In this document: positions 27,905 through 36,355 of the stretch, one piece after another
How positions within the stretch are numbered: position 1 is the first letter of the stretch
Layout of the letters: every line of letters begins with the position of its first letter
Assembly: GCF_002567005.1 (NCBI RefSeq)
Contig: NZ_NUZU01000037.1
Location: forward strand, 119,106 to 183,105
Source: Bacillus sp. AFS073361
Lineage (GTDB): Bacteria > Bacillota > Bacilli > Bacillales > Cytobacillaceae
Direction of reading: 5' to 3'
Length of the DNA: 64,000 bases
Translations under genes and position numbers: made by a program
Notes under the pieces: model-generated
The model's input: only the letters and a program-made list of their open reading frames with translations
Databases searched by the model: none
What the model was told of the DNA's origin: nothing

Positions 27905-28633
27905 GTGAAAGCAATTCTATACATTGGCCATGGTACACGTTCAAAAGAGGGAGCTGAAGAAGCTAAATCTTTTATTCATAGAGTGATGGAACGAATAAAT
28001 GTTGAAATTCAGGAAGTCTGTTTTCTCGAGTTGACCAAGCCAGGTATTGAAGAGGGCTTTCTGCACTGTGTAGAAAGGGGAGCGACAGAGATAACTGTCG
28101 TTCCCTTATTTTTATTGGCTGCTGGTCATATTAAAGAAGATATTCCACAAGCTCTTTCTTCTCTTAGCGAGCGCTATCCTACCATCGATGTAAAGATAAG
28201 AGATCCATTTGGGGTTCAAGGAAAAATTCTCGATGGGATTGCTGAGATGGTTAAGGAAACGGTCACCGATCTAACACCTAAAGATTCGATTCTAATTGTC
28301 GGTAGGGGAAGTAGTGACAAGAGTATTCACACAGCCTTTGCCGACATTGCTAGAGGGATTAGTAAACGACTTGGAATAGAGAATATTCAAGTTTGTTATT
28401 TAGCAGCAACTGAGCCGAGACTTCCAGAAGGTCTTGAGACCATTTCAAAAAATGCGACTGGAAAAATCATTGTGATTCCTTATTTATTATTTTCCGGCCT
28501 TCTTTTAAAGGAAGTGGACCAAATGGTATCGATGAAACGTAAATTAGGTCAGCAGATCATTCACACCGGTCAACTAAGTAAACATCGTGTCATTGAAGAT
28601 ATTATCACTGAACGTGCAACAGAAGGGTCGTAA
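27905..28633 (+). CDS. sirB: sirohydrochlorin ferrochelatase (SirB/CbiX family)
   Basis: Two-repeat CbiX-type chelatase of about 242 residues that inserts iron into sirohydrochlorin to make siroheme for sulfite reductase. The N-terminal metal-site motif YIGHGTRS (His10) is present, with a second half-domain ILIVGRGSSDKS; the family often has HGS there, so the second site is degenerate. I start it at GTG 27905, eight bases after AAGGAG; GTG 27899 is too close. In B. subtilis sumT and sirC flank it, but both are absent here. Confidence 0.82.
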   Translation: MKAILYIGHGTRSKEGAEEAKSFIHRVMERINVEIQEVCFLELTKPGIEEGFLHCVERGATEITVVPLFLLAAGHIKEDIPQALSSLSERYPTIDVKIRDPFGVQGKILDGIAEMVKETVTDLTPKDSILIVGRGSSDKSIHTAFADIARGISKRLGIENIQVCYLAATEPRLPEGLETISKNATGKIIVIPYLLFSGLLLKEVDQMVSMKRKLGQQIIHTGQLSKHRVIEDIITERATEGS

Positions 28634-28646
28634 ATTTATTTACTTT

Positions 28647-28677
28647 GCTAAAATCTTAGGATTTTAGCTATTTTTTT
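28647..28677 (+). terminator. terminator of the cysH-sat-cysC-sirB cluster
   Basis: GCTAAAATC / GATTTTAGC stem with a four-base loop, then TATTTTTTT. Confidence 0.85.
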
Positions 28678-28711
28678 GGAAAAAAAGGGTAGATTAACAA
28701 AGTAAATTATT

Positions 28712-28738
28712 AAAAGATGAACCCGAGTTCATCTTTTT
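28712..28738 (+). terminator. second, tandem terminator-like hairpin
   Basis: AAAGATGAAC / GTTCATCTTT arms around CCGA with trailing T, 35 bp after the first terminator. It lies close upstream of the next gene and could also act as a leader element. Confidence 0.55.
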
Positions 28739-28812
28739 GTGAAAAAGTGATATAATTAACCAATAGATATAGATTTTTCACATATTATTGAAATAATTAA
28801 TGGAAAATTTTT

Positions 28813-29715
28813 ATGAAAAGATGTGATGATGTGACAGAACTTATACAAGAAAAAGTTCAACACCGAAAGTTACCTTTAAGGAAAATCGTACTCCGAGCAA
28901 TCGCCATCACCATAGGAGCAATATTAATGGCAACAGGGTTAGAAATATTTCTAGTTCCAAATCATGTTATTGATGGTGGAATTACAGGTATTTCAATTAT
29001 GCTTGCGCATATCACAGGATGGAAATTAGGGATTTTCCTCCTCATCTTAAACCTGCCATTTGTTTATATGGGATATAAGCAGATGGGAAAAACCTTCGCT
29101 ATATCAACCGTGTATGGAATTATTGTTTTATCAATTTTCACTTCATTTTTTCATCCCATTCCGGCATTTACAGATGATATTCTCCTCGCCACGGTTTTTG
29201 GCGGTATGATTCTTGGGACAGGGGTAGGTGTCGTCATCCGCAATGGTGGTGCCTTAGATGGAACAGAAATACTGGCACTTTTGATTACCAAAAAAGTTCC
29301 ATTTTCTGTTGGGCAAATTATTATGTTTATTAATATTTTTATATTAGGTGCAGCAGGTTTTGTGTTTAGTTGGGACCGTGCCATGTATTCCTTGCTAGCT
29401 TATGTAATTGCGTCCAAGGCTATTGATACCGTTGTAGCCGGTCTGGAAGAATCCAAATCAGTGTGGATTATCAGTGACGATGCAGAAGAAATTGGAAATG
29501 CAATAAATGCAAGACTTGGAAGGGGAGTAACCTATATTAATGGGCAAGGTGCTTTCACTGGTGATAGTAAGAAGGTCATCTTCAGTATTATTACGAGGTT
29601 GGAAGAGTCAAAATTAAATACGATTGTTCAGGATATTGACCCGAACGCATTTTTAGCGATTGGTGACATTTCAGAAGTTCGTGGAGGCCGATTTAAGAAA
29701 AAAGATATTCACTAA
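28813..29715 (+). CDS. YitT family membrane protein (DUF161/DUF2179)
   Basis: About 300 residues: five or so TM helices (YitT_membrane) in residues ~25-200 and a C-terminal DUF2179 cytosolic domain (~220-290, with VTYINGQGAFTG). Motifs such as VPNHVIDGGITGISIM and NGGALDGTEILALL are conserved in this very common Firmicutes family, whose function is unknown. The start is uncertain: ATG 28813 has little ribosome-site support, while GTG 28831 follows TGTGAT. Confidence 0.85.
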   Translation: MKRCDDVTELIQEKVQHRKLPLRKIVLRAIAITIGAILMATGLEIFLVPNHVIDGGITGISIMLAHITGWKLGIFLLILNLPFVYMGYKQMGKTFAISTVYGIIVLSIFTSFFHPIPAFTDDILLATVFGGMILGTGVGVVIRNGGALDGTEILALLITKKVPFSVGQIIMFINIFILGAAGFVFSWDRAMYSLLAYVIASKAIDTVVAGLEESKSVWIISDDAEEIGNAINARLGRGVTYINGQGAFTGDSKKVIFSIITRLEESKLNTIVQDIDPNAFLAIGDISEVRGGRFKKKDIH

Positions 29716-29722
29716 TGAAAAT

Positions 29723-29755
29723 AAGGATCTGCGATTCTTTCACAGATCCTTTTAT
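29723..29755. terminator. terminator between convergent yitT-like and MFS genes
   Basis: AAGGATCTG / CAGATCCTT stem with an 11-base loop and T-rich flank on the plus side; A-rich flank may serve the other strand. Confidence 0.75.
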
Positions 29756-29758
29756 ATA

Positions 29759-31003
29759 TTAATGGCCAATTCCGATATTATCTACATGATTAATATGTTT
29801 TTTATTAGCCCAAATAAATAGGACTGAAACGACCACAAACCCGCCTCCAACTAGAAATGGTACACTTGGGTTATAGATTTCGGAAAGTTTACCTGCCGTA
29901 AATGGGGCTACCGCGCCTCCAATAAATCGAAGGAAGCTATAGGCAGCAGAAGCTGTTGATCGTTCAACTGGGGCTGCATTCATCACGGCTATTGTAATTA
30001 GTGTATTGTTATTACCTAATAAGGCGCCCGCTAAAATAACAGCTGCAATGATGACCCATTGAGTAGATGTCCATATTCCCATTACCACCAAAAGCAGGGC
30101 GAATAATATTAACATCAAACACATTGATTTGATGGTTCCAAACCATTCAGTCATTTTTGGAGCCATAAAAACTGAGGTAATAGCTAGTAAAACTCCCCAG
30201 CCAAGGAAGACAAATCCTAATCCATGTTCATCCAAGCCCATAACAAATGGTGCATATGCAAGCAAAGTGAAGAAGCCGAAGTTATAAAGTGCCGCTGCAA
30301 TACCGAAGACTAAAAGTGAACGATGTTTTAAGGCGCGGAATGGATCCATTAACGAAGAACGTGATTTTACGCCAGTTGGTGTGGTAGACTTTGGCATTAA
30401 AATAAAGAGACCAAAAAAGGCAATAATCATTAATGCGGCTACTCCAAGAAATGGGCCTCGCCAAGACATTCCGCCAAGCCATCCGCCAAGTAAGGGGCCA
30501 ACAGAAATACCAAGACCGATTGCTGCTTCATATAAGATAATCGCTTTTGCAGTTCCACTATTTGATAGTGAAACAATGGCTGATAAAGCTGTTGCTACAA
30601 AAAGTGCATTTCCGAGTCCCCATCCACCTCGAAGTCCAACCAGGGTCCAAATCCCGTTTGAAAATCCTCCGAGTGCTGAAAAAACTGCAATGATCACAAT
30701 TCCTGACAATAACGTCCATTTGATGCCAAGCCTTGTAGAAATCACCCCAGTAATAAGCATGGCAACCGCCATAACTGCATTATAACTAGTGAACAGCAAG
30801 GTAACTTCACTATGTGAGGCATGAAGTTGTTCGGCAATTGCCGGCAAAATAGGATCAACCAAACCCAACCCCATGAACGCTATAATGCTTGCAAAAAAAA
30901 CGGCCCAAACTGCTTTTGGCTGGCTAAGTAAACCTGCCTTTTCATTGGGTTTCAACTGTCCCTGTTGAGGTGGTGCGGTATTAGTTTTTGGTGCTGATGC
31001 CAT
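29759..31003 (-). CDS. MFS drug efflux transporter (DHA1-like), MarR-controlled
   Basis: 414 residues, 12 TM helices. After a Pro/Gln/Asn-rich cytosolic N-terminus (residues 1-30), helix 1 carries FMGLGLVDPILPAIAEQL, typical of the DHA1 group, and GPLLGGWLGGMSWRGPF is motif C of antiporters. ATG 31003 follows GGGGGAAATTTA; an in-frame extension to 31090 would run through the operator and is rejected. It is divergent from a marR gene. The substrate is unknown. Confidence 0.85.
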   Translation of the reverse strand: MASAPKTNTAPPQQGQLKPNEKAGLLSQPKAVWAVFFASIIAFMGLGLVDPILPAIAEQLHASHSEVTLLFTSYNAVMAVAMLITGVISTRLGIKWTLLSGIVIIAVFSALGGFSNGIWTLVGLRGGWGLGNALFVATALSAIVSLSNSGTAKAIILYEAAIGLGISVGPLLGGWLGGMSWRGPFLGVAALMIIAFFGLFILMPKSTTPTGVKSRSSLMDPFRALKHRSLLVFGIAAALYNFGFFTLLAYAPFVMGLDEHGLGFVFLGWGVLLAITSVFMAPKMTEWFGTIKSMCLMLILFALLLVVMGIWTSTQWVIIAAVILAGALLGNNNTLITIAVMNAAPVERSTASAAYSFLRFIGGAVAPFTAGKLSEIYNPSVPFLVGGGFVVVSVLFIWANKKHINHVDNIGIGH

Positions 31004-31063
31004 TAAATTTCCCCCTATGTGATTATTTCCATCTTCTTGAATTAGTTGTATGATGAAAGTATA

Positions 31064-31098
31064 TGATTGTATTATACAATCAATTTCCACTACGTCAA
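31064..31098 (-). promoter_or_regulatory. MFS promoter with MarR-type operator
   Basis: On the minus strand: TTGACG (31098-31093), 16-bp spacer, TATAAT (31076-31071). The perfect palindrome TGATTGTATTATACAATCA (31064-31082) covers the -10. This fits repression by the divergent MarR protein. Confidence 0.72.
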
Positions 31099-31201
31099 TA
31101 GTGCTTTTGCCATATCAGTCAAATAGTGTTTCCTTACAAATGAGATTGTGAGTATGTTATCATAATTTATATGAGGAAATAACAGTGAGGTAGAAAAGTA
31201 A

Positions 31202-31624
31202 ATGCATGGACATTCTTTAGAATTAATCGAGCTTGAATTAGCCATTCTGATCCGCCGAACCACGTCAATTTCAAGTAATAAGAAATTGGGGAATCTTGAT
31301 CGATCGGCCTATTTAATCCTACGAAGAATTAATGAAAAGGGTGCTGTCGGAGTAAAAGTATTAGCAGATGAATTTAATCTGGATATTTCTACAGTCAGTA
31401 GACAGGCAGCCGCTCTAGAACATAAAGAATATTTATATCGAATTCCCGATCCATTGGATGGTCGAGCTTATTCTCTTCAATTAACTGAACTGGGTGCAAC
31501 GGAATTATTTGATTATCAACAGGCACGCTTGAAGAGAGTTGCTGAATTACTAGAAGATTGGTCGGATGAGGAACGTGAATTATTCGGGGTACTTTTGGAA
31601 AAATTCAATCGGTCTTTTAAATAA
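31202..31624 (+). CDS. MarR-family regulator
   Basis: 140-residue winged-helix protein. The recognition region is LADEFNLDISTVSRQAAALEHK, followed by the wing RIPDPLDGRAYSLQLTELG, where D..D.R is the usual MarR wing signature. It is divergent from the MFS gene with a 198-bp shared regulatory region holding a perfect operator-like palindrome, so it probably represses the pump and possibly itself. Its own terminator follows. Confidence 0.87.
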   Translation: MHGHSLELIELELAILIRRTTSISSNKKLGNLDRSAYLILRRINEKGAVGVKVLADEFNLDISTVSRQAAALEHKEYLYRIPDPLDGRAYSLQLTELGATELFDYQQARLKRVAELLEDWSDEERELFGVLLEKFNRSFK

Positions 31625-31644
31625 TAGTTATTTCGAGTTAATTG

Positions 31645-31704
31645 AAAAAAGAGGTTGATCTCAAAAGTTATGATAGACTTTTTTTGATCAACCTCTTTTT
31701 TTTT
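31645..31704 (+). terminator. terminator of the marR gene
   Basis: AAAAGAGGTTGATC / GATCAACCTCTTTT long stem around a 25-nt loop, with long A and T tracts. Confidence 0.82.
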
Positions 31705-31778
31705 ACGGATATTTTTATATTAACAGAGTAATTACAGTGAAAAGAGAGACAAAGGTTGTTTTAACTGTTATTATTTTG

Positions 31779-31797
31779 GTGTGAGTAACACTTACAC
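31779..31797. promoter_or_regulatory. operator-like palindrome upstream of aspA
   Basis: GTGTGAGT-AAC-ACTTACAC, 8-bp arms with one mismatch, 37 bp before the aspA start. It matches neither a cre site nor a perfect FNR/CRP box; the binding protein is unknown. Confidence 0.4.
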
Positions 31798-31833
31798 ATC
31801 AAGAGTTTTTTATTAAGGGTGGGAGAGGTAATC

Positions 31834-33252
31834 ATGGAAACTACAAGAACCGAAAAAGACTTCTTAGGAGAAAAGGAAATACCAGTAAATGCTTACTACG
31901 GTATTCAGACACTAAGGGCAGTTGAAAATTTTCCAATCACAGGTTATCGAATTCATGAAGAATTAATTATTGCTCTTGCGATGATTAAAAAAGCTGCAGC
32001 GATTGCAAACACGAGAACGAAGCGTTTGTATAGTGGACTTGGGGATGTAATTTGCCAAGCAGCAGATGAAATTATTGCAGGGAAATGGAACAATCAGTTC
32101 ATTGTAGACCCAATCCAAGGTGGGGCTGGGACCTCCATGAATATGAATGCAAACGAAGTGATTGCCAACCGTGGACTTGAGTTGCTTGGATATGAAAAAG
32201 GTGCTTATTTACATTTAAGTCCCAATACACATGTCAATATGTCGCAATCCACAAATGATGTTTTTCCAACTGCCATTCATATTGCCACACTAAGAGTATT
32301 AGAAAAGTTAATTATGACGATGAAAGATATGCATAAGGTATTTAAAGAAAAAGCAAAGCAATTTGAAACGGTAATTAAAATGGGTCGTACCCATCTCCAA
32401 GATGCTGTTCCTATTCGCCTTGGCCAAGAGTTTGAAGCATATTCCCGTGTGCTAGAACGGGATATAAAGCGAATTAACCAATCCCGTGAAAATTTGTATG
32501 AAGTGAACATGGGAGCTACTGCGGTTGGAACAGGTTTAAATGCAGACCCTCAATATATCGAAGATGTTGTTAAAGAACTGGCGGACATTAGTGGGCTTCC
32601 ATTGGTCAATGCTGAACATTTAGTTGACGCCACGCAGAATACGGATGCATATACTGAAGTTTCAGCTGCCCTTAAAGTATGTATGATGAATATGTCAAAA
32701 ATCGCCAATGACCTCCGGTTAATGGCTTCGGGTCCCCGTGCTGGCTTAGGTGAGATCTCACTGCCCGCACGTCAGCCAGGTTCATCGATTATGCCAGGAA
32801 AAGTGAATCCTGTCATGCCAGAGTTAATTAATCAGATTGCCTTCCAAGTGATTGGGAATGACCATACCATTTGTCTTGCGTCAGAAGCAGGGCAACTTGA
32901 ATTGAACGTAATGGAACCGGTATTGGTATTTAATTTACTTCAATCAATTAGCATTATGAACAACGGCTTTCGTTCATTTACCGACCATTGTTTAGTAGGT
33001 ATCGAGGCTAATGAGGCACGCTTAAGAGAGAATGTCGAAAAGAGTGTCGGCATAATAACGGCAGTAAACCCGCATCTCGGCTATGAAGTTGCAGCAAGAA
33101 TCGCCAGAGAGGCAACTGTAACTGGGAAATCGGTTCGTGAACTATGCTTAAAATATGATGTCCTTACTGAAGAAGAATTAGATCTGATTTTAAACATATA
33201 TGAAATGACCAAGCCTGGAATATCTGGGGCAGCCCTCCTAGATAGAGATTAA
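31834..33252 (+). CDS. aspA: aspartate ammonia-lyase (aspartase)
   Basis: 472-residue member of the fumarase/aspartase superfamily that deaminates L-aspartate to fumarate. The signature GSSIMPGKVNPVMPE (catalytic Ser loop) is intact. GGAGTSMNMNANEVIANRGLELLG and the SPNTHVNMSQSTNDVFPTA helix follow the aspartase rather than the fumarase C pattern. ATG 31834 follows GGGAGAGG. It is monocistronic, unlike B. subtilis ansAB. Confidence 0.92.
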   Translation: METTRTEKDFLGEKEIPVNAYYGIQTLRAVENFPITGYRIHEELIIALAMIKKAAAIANTRTKRLYSGLGDVICQAADEIIAGKWNNQFIVDPIQGGAGTSMNMNANEVIANRGLELLGYEKGAYLHLSPNTHVNMSQSTNDVFPTAIHIATLRVLEKLIMTMKDMHKVFKEKAKQFETVIKMGRTHLQDAVPIRLGQEFEAYSRVLERDIKRINQSRENLYEVNMGATAVGTGLNADPQYIEDVVKELADISGLPLVNAEHLVDATQNTDAYTEVSAALKVCMMNMSKIANDLRLMASGPRAGLGEISLPARQPGSSIMPGKVNPVMPELINQIAFQVIGNDHTICLASEAGQLELNVMEPVLVFNLLQSISIMNNGFRSFTDHCLVGIEANEARLRENVEKSVGIITAVNPHLGYEVAARIAREATVTGKSVRELCLKYDVLTEEELDLILNIYEMTKPGISGAALLDRD

Positions 33253-33256
33253 TATT

Positions 33257-33312
33257 TAGATTTAAATCTATTTGGTGCCTGACACCCATTGGGGTGTCAG
33301 GCACCATTTTTT
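33257..33312. terminator. aspA terminator; 15-bp perfect hairpin of a dispersed-repeat type
   Basis: The 15-base arms TGGTGCCTGACACCC and GGGTGTCAGGCACCA enclose ATTG (33273-33306) and end in TTTTTT. A 14-bp palindrome TAGATTTAAATCTA precedes it. Hairpins of this GGTGCCTGACACC type recur in many Bacillus genomes, from memory. Because it is symmetric it can also serve the convergent deacetylase gene. Confidence 0.8.
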
Positions 33313-34453
33313 ATTTTAATAGAACGCTTAACGGGACGAGTTGGTAGCCTTGGGCCTTTAGCCATGGAATGACTTGGTCGACGGCTTCCGGTGTATTTAT
33401 TCCTCCGATATGCATAAGGACGATATCACCGTTGCTTGCTCCACTTTTTATACGGGAAATGATGACTTCAGTGGCTGGCTGTTTCCAATCAATTGTATCA
33501 AGTGACCACTGGATGCTAAAGGGATATCCCGCTGCACCAACAGTTTTGAGAGCGGTAGAATTGTACGACCCGAAAGGAAAACGAAAATAGGGCTGTGGAG
33601 ATTTTCCTGTTGCCTCCATAATAGCTTCCTCTGCTTTGATGATATCCTGTTTTAACGCATTGGCAGTTGTTTTTACGGCATCAGGATGAGAGTAGGAATG
33701 GTTACCAATTTCATGTCCTTCTTCGACAATTTTCTTGGCAAGGCTAGGATACTTCTCAACCCACTTACCTGTAAGGAAGAACGTAGCTTTGACCTTATGC
33801 TTTTTAAGGACATCCAATATTCTTATCCCTGCGGCATCACTCCCAGCATCAAAGGTAAATGCGATCTGTTTTTGCTGAGGGCTTCCCTCTGAAATAATAA
33901 CAGAGGAAGCTGTTGTCGGTGGAGGGTCCTGCTTAGGTGGAGCCTGCTCCACATTCTTTCCATAAAGCTTTAAGATTTGATCTACAAAGATGGCATCGGA
34001 GGATAGATTATTCCATTGCTTTATTTTTTCCACCGTCACTTCGGCCCTAGTGGCAATGGAAAATAAAGTATCTCCCTTAACCACTTTGTATTCAACTATT
34101 TCATTATCACCCAGAATAATTTGTTCAGGAGTAGTGGGTTGAGGGTCATTTGGTTCTTCTTCCTCAGGCTCCACGGATGGGGAGTGTTCCTCATCAGCAG
34201 GGTCCTTACCATCATTATTTTGTCCAGGCCATATAGGTGACTCCGTTTTAGGGGGATCGACAGGTTCACCACTCCAAAGGCCAGCAATGTTCCAGTTTTG
34301 AAAAAACAATAAGAAAAAAACGCATACTAGATAGATTGTGGCTAGAGAATAATAAATTCCTTTTCCGCTTTTTCGATGGACCTGAGATACTAAGCCTAAA
34401 ACTAGAGATACAGCAAATAATAAAATGCTAACTAAAATTAAGATTTCTCTCAT
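33311..34453 (-). CDS. membrane-anchored LysM polysaccharide deacetylase
   Basis: 380 residues: two N-terminal TM helices (~4-24 and 34-52), an acidic Pro/Glu linker (~60-115), a LysM domain (121-165) and a NodB deacetylase domain (~195-380). Metal-ligand histidines are His252 and His256 in GHEIGNHSYSH, with FRFPFGSYN and LMHIGG as further active-site motifs. Motif 1 reads TFDAGSD (201-206) instead of TFDDG, so the usual metal-binding second Asp is Ala203, with Asp206 three residues on. It probably de-N-acetylates peptidoglycan at the cell surface. ATG 34453 is close to GGGGGA. Confidence 0.85.
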   Translation of the reverse strand: MREILILVSILLFAVSLVLGLVSQVHRKSGKGIYYSLATIYLVCVFFLLFFQNWNIAGLWSGEPVDPPKTESPIWPGQNNDGKDPADEEHSPSVEPEEEEPNDPQPTTPEQIILGDNEIVEYKVVKGDTLFSIATRAEVTVEKIKQWNNLSSDAIFVDQILKLYGKNVEQAPPKQDPPPTTASSVIISEGSPQQKQIAFTFDAGSDAAGIRILDVLKKHKVKATFFLTGKWVEKYPSLAKKIVEEGHEIGNHSYSHPDAVKTTANALKQDIIKAEEAIMEATGKSPQPYFRFPFGSYNSTALKTVGAAGYPFSIQWSLDTIDWKQPATEVIISRIKSGASNGDIVLMHIGGINTPEAVDQVIPWLKAQGYQLVPLSVLLK

Positions 34454-34809
34454 GGTATGTCCCCCTTAATTTCCATTATGGCTAGGGAGCAGAATCATTT
34501 TGTTTGCAAGGAATCATTTGATGGAGTAAATTGAGGACTAAAGGAGTATTGATATTAAATTAATTTCTGCTTTAATAATACCATATGAGAATTTGGGCTT
34601 AGTTGCTACGTACCTTTTAAAAAAAGCTTAACAAATCCCGAACATCAATTTAATCTCCTTTTTTATATAAGGATTTCCAATTTTTTAGCAGGACATTGGC
34701 ATAAAAAATGGAATAGAATAGGAGAGTCATATGAAACATATCCCCTTGAATATCGTCTAACAATATAAAAGGGCATAAGGCTATACAAAAAGGAGTAAAG
34801 TGGGAGAAA
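34454..34809. other. 356-bp divergent intergenic region
   Basis: Holds the promoters of the deacetylase (minus) and VanW (plus) genes; none matches consensus well. The only coding candidate is a nine-codon frame at 34731-34760 with GGAGAG upstream. Otherwise I see nothing specific. Confidence 0.5.
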
Positions 34810-35841
34810 ATGGCGAAGCGTAATTGGGTAATATCACTATTGGCAGCGGTGTGTTTAATTGGCGCTGGGTGTTCTGGAGAAACCGCAAAAGTAAAAGAGG
34901 CAAAGGCAGCGGAAAAGCAACAACAAATTGAAAAAGAGAAGAAGTTACAAGAAGAAAAGAAGCTGGCTGAAGCAAAGAAACGGGAAGAAGAACGAAAAAG
35001 GGAAGAAGCAAGACCTGTATATGTAAATATTGTGGATCCAAACACAAAAGACATCGTAAAAACTTTTAATACAAAGGATTTAGGATACATAACGAATCCT
35101 GACAATTATAAAGTCGAAATATCAAAATTGACAAGAGAACTAGCTCGAGGAACCCAATCAAAGCCTGGCTACGACAAACGAATGATTCTTGATAAACTTG
35201 ATGAAGAAGGGAATATCATCAAAGGGACCCCTCAACAAATTCTTGATGAAGAAGAATTGGCGGATAAGATCATGTTGGTTTCAGAAAAAGGCGGCAATGT
35301 GGAATTGCCATTATATGTGAATGCAAGCGGGTATCAGGCTGATGAGGCTTCCCAATTAGATGACGTAGTAGTCGCCTCATATACGACCCATTTTAATAGT
35401 GGGACGGTGGGACGAACTAAAAATATTAAACTCTCAGCAGAGGCAATAAATAACGTCATCCTTGGGACTAATGATTCTTTTTCATATAATACAACAGTTG
35501 GCCCGAGTGATGCTGAACACGGTTACCAAAAAGCACCGGAAATAAATTACGGTAAGTTGGTTGAAGGGTATGGCGGGGGCATATGTCAAACTTCTTCTAC
35601 TTTATATAATGCGATCGATCAATTAGCCGTCCAGTACATCGAAAAACACCACCATTCTTTAACGGTAGGTTACGTGCCAAAAGGAAGAGATGCGACAGTT
35701 TCATATGGGGGTAAAGATTTTAGATTTAAAAATACTACGGGTGTGCCTTTAATTTTAAAAGCGACCGTAAATGGAGGTTCACTAACTGTTGAAGTTAGGA
35801 CGTCAAAAACGTATCAAAGTCAACTTAAGAAACGAATCTAA
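34810..35841 (+). CDS. VanW-domain lipoprotein
   Basis: 343 residues. A lipobox LIGAGC puts the lipid on Cys21, and residues ~25-68 are a highly charged Lys/Glu-rich helix that would hold the domain away from the membrane. The VanW domain (~195-310) shows FSYNTTVGP, EGYGGGICQTSSTLYNA and the HHHSLTVGYVPKGRDATV segment. VanW-like proteins are common in spore formers and of unknown function, despite the vancomycin-cluster name. No van genes are nearby. Confidence 0.85.
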   Translation: MAKRNWVISLLAAVCLIGAGCSGETAKVKEAKAAEKQQQIEKEKKLQEEKKLAEAKKREEERKREEARPVYVNIVDPNTKDIVKTFNTKDLGYITNPDNYKVEISKLTRELARGTQSKPGYDKRMILDKLDEEGNIIKGTPQQILDEEELADKIMLVSEKGGNVELPLYVNASGYQADEASQLDDVVVASYTTHFNSGTVGRTKNIKLSAEAINNVILGTNDSFSYNTTVGPSDAEHGYQKAPEINYGKLVEGYGGGICQTSSTLYNAIDQLAVQYIEKHHHSLTVGYVPKGRDATVSYGGKDFRFKNTTGVPLILKATVNGGSLTVEVRTSKTYQSQLKKRI

Positions 35842-35872
35842 GTAGCCAAATGATAAAGGTATGAAATCAAAA

Positions 35873-35913
35873 AAATCCCTTCATTAATCCATACGGAATT
35901 AATGGAGGGATTT
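35873..35913. terminator. bidirectional terminator after the VanW gene
   Basis: AAATCCCT-CATTAAT and ATTAATG-AGGGATTT arms with a short loop, flanked by A-rich and T-rich sequence; serves convergent genes. Confidence 0.78.
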
Positions 35914-35928
35914 GTATTTATTCTCAAT

Positions 35929-36135
35929 TTACTGCATTTCTTCCCAATCAGTATATTGACCTGTACCTTGGCAGCCTGGGCATTCAAATGAATTAAAGTA
36001 AGCAAATTCATTATAAGGATATACGGTATAGCCACGGCCGTGACAGTCAGGACATTTGCCTTGCTCTTTCATATTTGAGACATGATTTTGATATTTAGTC
36101 TCTTTCCATTGGTTAAACGAGTTGAGTAGTCCCAT
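35929..36135 (-). CDS. small DnaJ-like CXXCXGXG protein
   Basis: 68 residues with two zinc-finger half motifs of the DnaJ type, CPDCHGRGY and CPGCQGTGQ, separated by 24 residues, so a single four-Cys zinc site is likely. The N-terminus MGLLNSFNQWKETKYQNH is a predicted helix. Similar short proteins occur in Bacillus without a known role; an RNA- or protein-binding function is a guess. ATG 36135 follows GAGGTG by six bases; the GTG at 36144 is part of that site. Confidence 0.7.
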   Translation of the reverse strand: MGLLNSFNQWKETKYQNHVSNMKEQGKCPDCHGRGYTVYPYNEFAYFNSFECPGCQGTGQYTDWEEMQ

Positions 36136-36309
36136 TTTATTCACCTCATCTTTTCTTCTTAGTATGGAGAATAAATGGAATATTTATGCTTGTATTAGTT
36201 TATTGCCTATAGGGAATTCAGTGGAATAAAGATTCCATTTATCAAACTAATTTACTTTTCTATAATAATTTTATGTGAAAAAAGGTAGTTTTGTGCTAGA
36301 TTCAGCATT

Positions 36310-36338
36310 AAAAAAGCGGAAAGCATCATAGCTTTCCG
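36310..36338 (-). terminator. terminator of the RocR-like gene
   Basis: On the minus strand CGGAAAGC / GCTTTCCG stem followed by CTTTTTT. Confidence 0.85.
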
Positions 36339-36355
36339 ACTTTACTAATAATATT

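Noticed and set aside
31004..31090. N-terminal extension of the MFS transporter
   Set aside because: It would translate through the promoter and operator palindrome; GGGGGA places the start at 31003.
34650..35105. Phe/Ser-rich minus-strand frame opposite the VanW gene
   Set aside because: It is the complement of the Lys/Glu-rich coiled-coil region of the VanW lipoprotein; no ribosome site.
33311..36135. Vancomycin-resistance locus suggested by the vanW name
   Set aside because: No vanH/A/X/Y/R/S genes are near; VanW-domain proteins are widespread in spore formers.
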